Assembly: GCA_012845835.1 (NCBI GenBank)
Contig: JABAKD010000027.1
Span: forward strand, 11,776,487 to 11,840,486
Direction: 5' to 3'
Source: Undaria pinnatifida
Lineage: Eukaryota > Sar > Phaeophyceae > Laminariales > Alariaceae
Length of the DNA: 64,000 nt
A program made the translations under genes and the position numbers. Numbering within the stretch: the stretch's first letter is position 1; each line of letters opens with the position of its first letter. Positions 43,473 to 55,400 of this stretch are shown here, piece after piece. The notes under the pieces are model-generated. The model worked only from the letters and a program-made list of their open reading frames with translations, was not told where the DNA came from and searched no databases.

Positions 43473-46400
43473 ATGGCTGTTTCGGACGGCGAGCCGGGCA
43501 CCCCGCCCCTGGAGCAACTGCGAGACTGTTTGCTTGATCGCAGTCAGCCGATCGCGAAGCGGACTCACTCGGCGTTTTTCCTGAGGACGCTTGGAACTGC
43601 CGATGCTGTCAGCGCTGTTGCCGAAGGTAAAACACGTGTGCTTGGAGATTATGTCTGAAACCAGTAGAGGTACTGCTGTGCAATGTTTGCCGATGATGGA
43701 AACTGTGATTGAGGTACATACAACGGCGTATAGGGCCGTAGCCTCTTGCAGAGGTCTGCTGCTGCGAAGTGGCCGAGGCGTGGGGCGTGAGTGAGTGAGT
43801 CATCCTTTCGAACTTTTTGTGGTTCAAAATTGAAAATCGCGCCGCAACACGCAAGTTTTCATTTGCAAAAATCTGTTGCTGACGATTTACAACTGCTGCA
43901 CAGCTGTCAGATTTTGCCCCCCTCAGAAACGGGTTTTATAGTTTCAGCGCACAGACTGACTAAAATCACCCTGTTGACCCTCTGATAGCTACACTGTAGT
44001 TGTAAGGGGAGTCGCCGACCTGTATCCTTAATGAGGACACACAACTCGTAATGCGCGCGATCGGAGTATCACACACAGCTTGCAAAGATGAGTTTCGACG
44101 AAATCTTCGATCTCACAGCTGGAGTGTATTTTAATTTTTTATACTCTGGAGTAATAGCTACCGCTGGCTGTTGCCGTGTTCTCCACATATGCTTTGTCAG
44201 CAAAGATGTCGGTTGACGGTCAAGTGTCAAGTTTGTCAAGCTGTCAAGGTTGTCTGTCAAGGCATTTGGCGTTGTCTGATAGACACAACATCCCCTATCC
44301 CGGGTATGCAAACGCCTCCACAACTCTTGTGGAAACCCCTCATTTTTGAAGTAGCGAATAGCGATCACGAAAACGCCGCAACTAGATTGTCGAACTGTCT
44401 ACACGTAGTGTTCAAGTGTCTAGGGGTCCAGGGTGTTGAGTGTTGAGCGTTGAGCGTTGCCGTCGTTACCGGCACGCGGGCAGCGGGCTGTGGGCAGTGG
44501 GCAGCTTATCCGTACAAAAGAAAACACTTGGTGTTGTCACCTCAGTTTCCTTGTTTACTTGGTCGCTTTGCCGTGAATTTGTTTCGTGTTTAAAATACGT
44601 ATCGCTTATCGCTTACCTGGTACTTCGAAGTATTTGCTTGTGGCTGCGGCTTTGCGGCTTGTTGCATTCTTTTTTCCAAATAGAAGAAATCGGATCGGCT
44701 GGCACGTCGGTATACGGCAGCTATCGACGGCGAAAGACGGATACTTCAAGTATACTGTATCCATCAAATATAAAACATGTGAATGCATTTCTGTATCTAA
44801 TTATCAAACGAGTTTCCAGTATACTTCACAGCTTACAGTATTTAGCACAAGTTCACAGTTTACACATGCTCATGCTCATGCTCATATACCATATGCCTAT
44901 ACACATAAGTACACAATGCATACAACTACTACTGGACTCTTATACAACTATATACCTAGACCTCGCCCTCGTCGGACGTCTCGCTCGGCATATCCTCCCC
45001 CCTCTCAGCCCTTCTCAGCCCGTAATTGCCGAAAAGAAAATTAGTTGCTGGGGAAAAGAACCGTCCCGAAGTTCCTTGCCTTCCTTGCTTTCCCTAGTCT
45101 CATTCTTACTTAGCTGTCATTCTCTCACATCTTTACTGCTTGCTCTGATATTTTTATTTTGCTTTTTCAGCAACTTCTTTTTTGTACTTTTACTTTTGAA
45201 GTTGGCCGATTGCTGGCTGTTGGAAGAGAATTGCCGTTGACGGCTGCAAACAATTTGAATTTGAAATTTGCCGGATCGGCAATAACAATTTGAAGTTGAA
45301 ATTTGCGAAGCGGACCAAGGCTAGTGCGGGAGGAGGCTCCGCCAACAGCAGTGGGGGTGGTGGAGGTTCAGGATCAGGCGTGTGGAAGCTGGTCGGGCAA
45401 GAACGGGACTCAGCTTCTTCTGGCAACCCTGACTGGCCGTGCCCGAGCAAGGGTTGTGACGGCTTCCTCATCGCACGAAATAGGAAAAACAGGAGTTCCC
45501 AGGACGCTGTCTGCGACACCTGCAGGAGTGACGAGCCTTCCACGTGCCAAGCTTTTCATGTAACCTTAACAAGAAGCACTGGGGAAGCGGCGACAACCCT
45601 CGTGTGGGTGACTGGTGTGACGCGGACACCTGTGATTCACCTTCGATCGGCGTCCCTAACGAAGGAGCTGAGAGCTTGACGAAACGTGAGTTTCATTTCT
45701 TCGTGTTGTTGGAATTTGATGTTTGCTGTCAGCTACTATACTACTGATGATGTTGAGAGTTGTGTGCTGCAAGTTGTGCGCAATAGACTACCAGTATGTG
45801 GTTTTGGGTGTTGGTGAACTCAAGCGAATCCTGTTTCCAATAATGATGCACATTGAAATTTACATTGTTTGACCTTGTGTGCCTGTCTGCAACGTCTGCT
45901 GTAGCATGTGTGTGCTACAACAGCGTGGTCGAACTACCACCCGGTGTGGAAGCTGTGCTTGGGGACGCGTAGCCTGAACAAACTCAAGTTCGCCTTGGTG
46001 GTCACGGAGGGCAGTCCCGTCGTCGGGGTAAGCATGTTGTGCTAGTTGTCTACGCAGTTGTGTGCTGTGATTTCTTTTTCATGCATACAAACACACTTTT
46101 GCATGCACGAGTACGTGTACGGGGCATTCATGTCATCGAGGTATAAGCGGGAATTGTACAAGTACTCAGGTCTACGAGTAGACCTATGCAGTGACGCTGT
46201 GTGATGCGATTTCTTTTTCATACGTACAGCCAAACACACTTCATGTATGTACGACTACGAGTACGGGGCAGTCCCGTCATCGGGGTAAGCGGGGGTTGGA
46301 CAAGTGATCCATGCAGTGACGCTTTGTGCTGTGATATAAACAACGTTTTGGATGTACGACTACGATTACGTGGTATCTATACATGTAAGACGCAATGAAA

Positions 46401-49400
46401 ACGGGCAAGTCTCATCACGGGGGTCAGCCAGGGTTGTAAAAATGGTCCATGCAGTGATGAATAACACAGCAGCATGATGCCTCAGCACCAGTCGCAGTAC
46501 ACACTGGAGGTTGATATATAGCAGTAAACAGAAGCTGAAGTTAACCTGGGTGATGCTGGAGAGCAGTCCCGTGATTGGGGTTAGCGAGTTGTTCATGTAG
46601 TGACGCGGTGTACTACTACTGTTGCTCATTTTTCATACAACCACATGAACTCTTTGTATTAACGAGTACAAGTAGGGTGCGCAACCTCTTCAGGAATCGC
46701 AGTACACGTCGGTCGTAATAGTGTTGATAGCAGCAGTGATAGAGTAGTACCGAACAATATATACAGCAGGTACTGTCTCTCACCCTTCGTTGTCGGTATT
46801 CCGCCGGTAGGCCTTATATAGCAGTATACCGGGGCTTACGCTTACCAGTTGCGACTGTGAATCCCGTTCGTTCCTGTCCCAGTGGTGGTTTCATAGGTGT
46901 TAGCAACGTTGTGGTACCAGGCAGGGCTTTGCCCATAAACGACCGCCTTCATTACAACAGCAGTGTTAGATTGTACGACTTCCTTTCAAACTTTGGAAAT
47001 CGACGACAGCTACGTGGCCTTACTATTTTGAACATTCACTGAACGCAAGGTATTCCCATCCGTTGTTGTCGTTTGCAGAAGCCCTGCGAAGCAGCCGCCG
47101 AGGGCCGCCAAGTCGGCGAGGACATAAACACGAAGTTCACCGGCGACATCAAGGTCGGTGACCTCCTGAAGAAGGCAGGCGACCACTTGCTCGATATACA
47201 TCCCGCATTCCATTCCCACGGTGCCACGAGGGCGTTCGACATCGAGGTACGTTCTACTCTTATCTTGCGTCCTATGTGTCACGAGTCGAAACATCCATGT
47301 CTCTTGCTCAAGACTAGGGGATGGCGTGCGGATATAGTCTATGAAGTGCGGCTCTTTTTCCGAGTACCAAGAGCAAGTACAACAATACCACAACAATTAC
47401 TAACAACGAAAGGAGCTCCAATAATTTGGATGGTTACGACGTCTGCTTGAGAGAAGTACGAATACTTTTTTACACATACTTATCGACGTCCTCCCACCAT
47501 GCTTCAACGTTTGTGGACAGATCCACAAGATCATCGACAAAAAACAAGAGTGCAAGGTGCTGGGTACCTCCGCTGAGGAGGAAGAATCCAAGCAAGCCTG
47601 CATGCTCCTTCGGAAGCAATGTTGACAGCACGTTCTTTATAGAACGTTGAGTTGTGGTTTATTATACCAGCATCGTTTTTTAAGAACTATGCCTAAATTT
47701 AAATGCGTGCTCTTCGTCTTTCAGGAATACAAATGTACTTCACATGTTTGCGGTGTGTGCGTTCAAGTTTCTGCTTCCAGCATGTTTTTTTTGGCACTGC
47801 GCTCCTTTACATCTTAAGTTGTAGTTTTCCTGTCTCTATCCTCGACAAGCGCGTGCCTGGTGTTTATGCACTGCGATAATTTATTATTGATGATCGACTT
47901 AGAGAGAGCTATTAATGAGTTTACAGGTGCTACCTGAGAGGTGGAAGGATATGCCAAGCAAGTCCTCCGACGTGTCCATCATGGACTGGGCGAATGGATA
48001 ATAATAACAAACTCATAATCATAATCGTCTCTATCCTGTACCGTTGAACTATATATTGACCTCTTGGCATTTTCAAGTCGCCAGTTGCGCCATTTGTGCT
48101 TCTTTTCCGCCTTCCTACTGAATGTCCATTCCTCCTTCCGCAAGCGTAGCGGGCGGCGCCCAGCCGCCCGCGAGCGAAGCCCTTGTAAATAAATACATAC
48201 GTGATGTGGGCGCGGGGCGCGGGGCGCGGGGCACAAAGAAAGCACAAACGCATGTACACAACACACAACCTACAATGTACAATTTAGTATGGAAAAATCT
48301 CAGTTTTCAGTGGTTTTGTATGGCTTTTCCCAAAGCCGGGGATTTTGTTATGTGTCCCCTGTTTTTTCTTGTCAAGGCTGTCTGTCAAGGCGTTTGGTGG
48401 ATTGTCGTCTGTCAAGGGGTCCACGTCTGTCAACCGACATCTTGGGTTAGAGTCTACGAGCGCATATGATTCAACATTGAACCCCGGACCATTATACGGC
48501 AGTACATATGAATACAGCAGGTGTAGTAGCAGCGTGGCAGAACAGCAATGTTCATATTTTACTCATGTACGACGGGCGTTCGCTTCCATTTCTTGCCGCG
48601 TGTGAGCCAGAGGTCTGCGTACTGCGCCTCAGTGCCAATTGTACCCGTGGCCAGTTTTGGAGTTTGGAGGGCTTAGGTCCGGGGATCGGGGCTGGGTATG
48701 GGATCAGGCAGGGTGCCAAGTGGGAGAAGGTTACGAACCGTTCTAGGGTCTCAGTGGGAAAACATAAAGCATGACGAATGAAACTGACGATTGAAGCGTC
48801 GTTCACAAGAAGCAGCGGGCTTCCCCTTTTAGAGCCCCCAGACCCTTCCCTATACTAACTTGAAGTAAATTTGTAAAAAAAGGTTTTCCAGTTGTAAAGG
48901 CGTTATAGTTTAGGTGACGAAGATTTTCCAGTCCACAACTCCATTGCAAGTACATACTTGTGAGACACACGCACAGTATGATAATATCAAGAGGCTGTCA
49001 CAGACACAGGCCACCCTTTGCAGGTTTTTCTCCTAGGCAGGTTCCACGTTGGTCACTCACTTGTACTAGATACAAAGGCTCCGCTCCGCCGGCGCCGCCC
49101 GCTACGCTCGCGCAAGGCAAGGAAGAATGCAACTGAAAACATGTAAAGGGGGCAGAAAGAAGAGGCCCATGATTTGGTGCGGACAGCGATTTGATAATGC
49201 CAAGAGCTGCTTGTGCAGAGCAAATTGCCCTGTTGTCCTCAGCTGTGATGTGTGCTTTTGTTACCGGTGTTACGTTCTGATCGGCAGTACGGGGGGGGTA
49301 ATTCGCGTGGGGGAAAAAACAGGGGGCCGTGAAAGATCAAATGTAGAAAAAGAAAGAAGAAGAAAGTAGTGCACAACAACACGTATTATACCCGGTACTG

Positions 49401-52400
49401 CTCTATGTTCGAAAGAAAGCACACGTCGCAGCACGACACTAGCACAGCAGCGAAGGGCACGGCACCGCACCGCACGGCTCCGCAGGGCGCTACGCTGCGC
49501 TTCTGGGCTATATATAGCCGGACTGATTTGAGCTGGGCGTGCATTGTGATCCAACAGCGTAGTACCTGATAGTATGTACAAACCTGGTGTAGTAGTACTG
49601 GTGTGTACTGTAAGCCTCAAGGTCTTCTTGTTGGTTCGAATCCCGGTGTCATCGGGGGAAAAAAATTATCCATATAAAAAAAATAATAGATATTATATCA
49701 ATGTGACTTTGTGGTCTTCTAGTAGATAGACTGTCCGCTTATAAGCCTGGTTTTCGTTGGTTGAATCCAGGGGTCATTTGAAAAAAAAGTGGACCTCATG
49801 AAAAAATTGATATATATCTGTAAAAAAATAGTACTGGTAGATACACCACTGCTGCTGTGACATATTGTGGTCTAGTACATAGACTGTCCGCTTATAATCC
49901 TGGTGGCCTTCGCTGGTTCGAATCCGGGTGTCATCGAAAAAAAATTATCCTCATGAAAAATCGATTTTTATTTGTAAAAAAAAAAAAAGATAACAATGTG
50001 ACTACTGTGTGGTCTAGTAGATGGACTGTCCGCTTATAAGCCTGGTTTTCGTTGGTTGAATCCAGGTGTCATCGGGGAAAAAAGATGACCCTCTTCAAAA
50101 AATCGATGCATATATTGTGTCAGATTTTGTCCCCCTCAAAAACGGGTTTTATAGTTTCCGCGCACAGACTGACTAACATCACGCTGTTGACCCTGATAGC
50201 TACAATGTAGTTGTAAGGGGAGTCGCCGACCTACATCCTTAATGAGGACACACAACTCGTAATACCAGGTACGCGCGATCGGAGTATCACACACAGCTTG
50301 CAAAGATGAGTTTCGACAAAATCTTCGATCCCACAGCTGGAGTGTATTTTCATTTTTTATTATGAATTGAACAACGTCAGCTGTAAGTACGAACGATTGA
50401 ATGGTTGAAACTCAACTTTGCAAGCTGCGTGGTACATCTATGTTTCGCTAATATACATTAGTAGTAGTTGCACATGAAAAATAGTACTGGTAGATACCAC
50501 TGCTGTTGTGACATTGTGGTGTATAATAGTAGATGGGCTGTCCGTTTATAATCCTGGCCTTCGCTGGTTCGAATCCGGGTGTCATCGGAACAAAAAAATG
50601 ATCCTCATGAGAAATCGATACTTGGTATTTATTTATCAATTTTATTTGTAAAAATAAAGTAGATATCAACGTGACGTTGTAGTCTAGTAGATAGACTGTC
50701 CGCTTATAAGCGTGGTCTTCGATGGTTCGAATCTGGGTGTCATCATTTGTAAAAATAAAATAGATACGAGGTATCAATGTTGTGTTGTGGTCTAGTAGAT
50801 AGACTGTACGCTTATAAGCTTGGTCTTTGGTGGTTCGAATCTGGATGTCATCGGAAAAAAAAGTGATCCCCATGAAAAAATCGATACATATTTGCAACAA
50901 AAACAGATCAGGTGGAGCAAAAAGTCAAAGAAAAGCTGGACCGTTCCGCAAGTAAGCTGGACCGTCCGACCTCGGAGATGCCAGGGATACACCAACCGAG
51001 CGCTTTCAGCACAAATATATTAGTAAGTCTATACTCCTGTCTTAATTCCGCACACGCCACGGACGCTGATTAGCGTTCAATTCCGAAGCAAAAGCATCAT
51101 CCCCTTTTCCTATACGCACATGCCTTCAAAGCATATGACACCCTTTTATATCCAGCCGTATCCCACATCTTACGCCTTGTTAGGCTCCCAGGGGAATACC
51201 ATATCACTAGCCCACCCTGATGAGCCGTATATGCAGAAATATGGAAGATTCGGGGGAGCACCGGTTCCACGGTCTAGAACCTGACTCGAAGATGCGGCTC
51301 TTCACAACCTACTCCCACACCTCTACCCTGCGAGGCGACGAAGCCTCAGGGAAAATGCTACTGCAGAAAACCTCAAACGAAAAACGGAAGACGGGAAAAA
51401 GGGTACAGAACACTGCAGCGAATGGCGGGATTGACAGGCGCGAGAGCTATCACTTCCGCAGATTAGCGAGGGCAACGGGGGAAGAGAAAAGGAAAATCGG
51501 AAACTGGGCAGAAAAATAGAAACAACAACAAAATGCGAAAGAGCTGGGGTCGAAGGCGGAAGAGTAAAAAACGTCGCGAGCGAAACCCCAAGCGGTCGCA
51601 AAATCGTACCAGAACGCGCTACGTACGAAACCCAACTCGCGCGCGCGGAATGAGCATCGTGCCCATCCCTGCGGGGGTGACGTCGAAACCGGGCGGAGAA
51701 TTACCGGGAAAACACCCCCAGGAAAACTGAATCAATAACCCAGAACTAACACCAATGTCCCCCGAAGAAGCAAAATTCAAAACCGGGAAAACCGGATCAA
51801 AATACTCGAGGGCAGTTGTGGCCTGAACGTTAACTAGCCACGTCCGCGCCTCGAGACTCATCTACGTTACTTTGAATCCCGCGTGCAACTGATCTACCCC
51901 GACGGAGTTGAAGGCACCAAGGACCTTGAACACCTCCTGTCGAGGTCGTCTACTGAGCCGGAGAGAGCAGAAGCTTGATCGGTCCCGGGTCGTCTAGAGA
52001 GAACGTACCAAATATCCCCCGTTGATGGATGTGCGAGCGCAGATTTTCCCAAGCCACCACAAGCCGTCATCGGCTTTGTACCAAAAATGGGCCCCATTGG
52101 GGGGCACCGTGGTGCTGTAGTGCTGTAGTGCTGTAGTGGCCTAACCAGTCAGCGCGCGGCACGCAGCCGTAGCCAGGTGCCAAGAAACGCTCGCCATTAG
52201 CACGGGAAAACTCCCGTTGTGCAGCTCCAATGCGCAGCTGCCGATGCAGACGGTTGGTTTGGCGGTGTTGGTTCGGAGTGCCAGCCCCGTGGATCAAGAT
52301 CTGCTGGCGTGAGAGCTGGGGGTCCATCTCGCGTTCCCACGACGGGCGGGAGAGCCCAGTCCAATGCGTCTCGTACATCACCGCGATGATCCCACCACTA

Positions 52401-55400
52401 CCACGGAGGGGTTGATGGCCATGCCGATCGACGGTGGTCATGTTGACAAGACGGCACCCGCGCACACACAGAAGCACCGTTCGTAGCTGCCACGAAGACC
52501 ATAGCTTGTAGCACGGCTGTTGTTGTACCGCGACAGCCGCAAGCAAAGAGCTTGGAAGGCGTTATGATTTAGTATCAGAGAGGCAGAGCGAAGCAAAATA
52601 AACAACAGAAGATGTGGGTTTTCATGTCCCTACGTACCCGCCTTCTGCGTAGTACCGGAGACCAGAGACCTGAAAAGCGGTCCTGCAACCTCTCGAACCT
52701 CTCGGAACCTCTCGCAAAACCTCTGGCCACGTCTCAGAAACCTCCAGACTTTAATCATGTGGTAGTGTTAATGTTAATACTAGCAGGTACGTGCACTGGT
52801 GCGTGTCGTACGGTAGAGGTGACGATTTTTGGCCGTCTTCTTTTCTGAATGACGGGACTCCTTAACGCCTTTACAACTGGAAACCCTTTTTTTTTGTTCA
52901 CAGTTTTACTTGAAGTTAGTATAGGGAGGAATTTGGGGGCTCTAAAGGGGGTTAATCCACAATCGTCGGGATGTCTTTTCTTGTTTGCGAAATGATTTGC
53001 TAATACTGGTTCCGTAAAACGTGCAAACCCGCCGATGCCGTGTGGACAACACAACACGGTGCAACCAGCAGACGGCACTGCTTGCTCACTTTTGGCATTA
53101 TTTTCTACGACTTTGGCCCAGCTTCGACATGATTAAAAAACTCCACAAGCATTACATCTTAAGCCCGAGAAATTCCCCACGCGGTTGGAGTTAGGGTTCG
53201 TTTGGGGTTTAGACTTGGGTTTATTTGCAGTGCAGCTTTTGGGCCAAGTTGTATATGATAGCCCTGCCAACTGCACGGCCCCTCCATCCTCCAGTGTCGA
53301 AGCGAACAACTTGCCAGAGGGTATGATATTTTCTAGAGTGCTCTGCGCGTTTTATTTATGTTTTTATTTATTTTATTTCCCTTACCATGTTCTGGACAGG
53401 CCTTGGTCACAAGTGTCGCCCCTTCTCCCCCATGATATATATACGGGTCTCCATTTTTTTCGTCCAGAGAGTTCACTATTCCCACTGCTCGTCGATTTGC
53501 GTTTATTTTTTTTCTGTGTGTGCACCGATTTTATGTTTATCTGTTTCGCGTCCTCTGATACCCTCAGCGCTATTGGTCGACACGGACTCTGCTTTGCTTC
53601 GACACGAGCTGGCCTACATTCTGGGTGAGGAAGCTGTGCGCGGCGTTCCTTTGGCTTCGGTCGCATGTATTTAAAGAACAAAAAAACGCACTCCAGCCGT
53701 GAAACCGAAGAGTTCGCCGAAACTCGTAGTTGCAAGCTGTGTGTCACTCTGATCGTTAGTGTTACTGGGTGTGTGTTCCATTAAGGACTAGGTCGGCGAT
53801 TCCCCTCAGAACTACGGCGTAGCTTGAACCAGAGTCAACAGGGTGATGTTAACCAATCTGTGCGCGGAAACTATTAAACCCGTTTTTGAGGGGGACAAAA
53901 TCTGACGGCTGGTCTCATATAGGACGAAGGGATTTTCCAATAGAAACAACAATGGATTTTTCGGGAGCATTTTTTTGTAACGGTCGGGCTTCCTGATGAT
54001 CGTGCGCAAACGCGCGGTAAAATCTACTAGTAATTATTAATGGTATAGCTGTCGCCAGGAACTCCCGCCAAGGCATTTTTAGTATACGTAGCTTGTGTGA
54101 AGTGGTGGTCGGCAGACACTTAAGGCAAATTGAAAGAGCTCCCTGTTTTTTGTGTTGTTTTTGGAGCGGTGATTATTCGCAACTCTCATTCGCTCGTAAA
54201 TTCCAGGCATGTATCATGCGATGCTCGTTGGCGATTTGGTGATTGCAGTACTATCAATAGTAGTATTAGATATCGTATCGTATCGAGTTTTTCGATACAT
54301 CGGCTTATCGAACTCCATATATCGTATCGAATGCACTTTTCTCGCCATCGGGCTGCCACCCCGAGTATTTTTTATGCTGATACTAAACGAAATGTTGAGG
54401 CTGCCTTGCGCGAACGTACGCGTTTCTTTCATTTATCTTTTTTTACAGGACAAATGCAGAATGAGGCGGCCTGTGAAACTCTGGAAAAAGTTCTTGCAAA
54501 CACCTCCGACGACTGCATGGTCAGACACGAGGTGAGGAGCAGCGTCGTGCATAGGAGGCAGTGGGGGGGGGGGGGGGGGGGGGGGGGTCCTTGTCGCAAC
54601 AGGACTGTTTTTTTTGTTTGTTTCTGACCTTCGTTTTGTCGACCGCTTTAGGTTGTAGGGAACCTTTCGTGTTTCTTGTCGCCCTGAATTTTTTCATTCC
54701 GCGGCGGTTAGGGCTTTTGAGTTGGCTGGATTTTGCAGCTAGTAAGAAGGCGACGCCGTGAGTAAGAGGGAGCGGGGGGTCCTTGTCGTGACGGAAGGGA
54801 CCGTTTAGTTTGACATTATCGCCCTGACGTTTCTCATGCCGCGTCGAGCCATGCGGCTGCACTGTTGTCTGTGTTGTTCTACGTGCCATATGCCGTCGAG
54901 TTGAACCACATTCCAGCGCCTGGCGGTCTTGAACCTATCGACAGCCCCCCACCCCCCGCCCCCGCCCCCGGACTCCTACAACGGCGTTTTTTTCCCGCAC
55001 CCCTGTAATGCTTTTCCTCTCGCCAGACTTCTTATTCAGTCGCCCCGCCCTCTTGCACGCCAACGATTTTTTTTTACCGCCCTTTGATCGTGCCGCGTTG
55101 TCTCGTCAGGCGGCGGAAGCGCTGGGAGCGATCGGTGCCGATGGCTCCGTGGCGGCTCTTGAGCGGTACGTGTCGGACCCCGCGCCAGAGGTATCCCAGG
55201 TGCGAAATTTGAACATTGGCGTTTGGAGAGCAGCGCAAGCCAAACGTCAGGGAAGCCGTGATGTTCCCCGCCCGCCCACCCGGGTATGAAGTTTAACCCA
55301 CTGCCACTGTATGGTAGAAATATTCCTCTGCTGCGGTAGATATATCTCACTGTTGTATGATAGAACGCCAATGCTCTTTTCTAAGTCGTATCTGCCCCCC

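Larger units (their letters stand above)
43627..53567. other. DOHH: 9.9-kb intron 1 of DOHH
   Basis: Starts GTAAAA, ends ACCCTCAG. It contains two CAGC-type MITEs, a nested Cys-rich gene, a tandem cluster of tRNA-like units and two TTAA-MITEs. It also holds a CTGTCAAGG block seen at both 44195-44285 and 48345-48440, and a GCGTAGCGGGCGGC palindrome-like motif (about 48140-48180, inverse near 49085; also 28080). The stretch 51000-52860 has no recognised gene. Confidence 0.85.
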
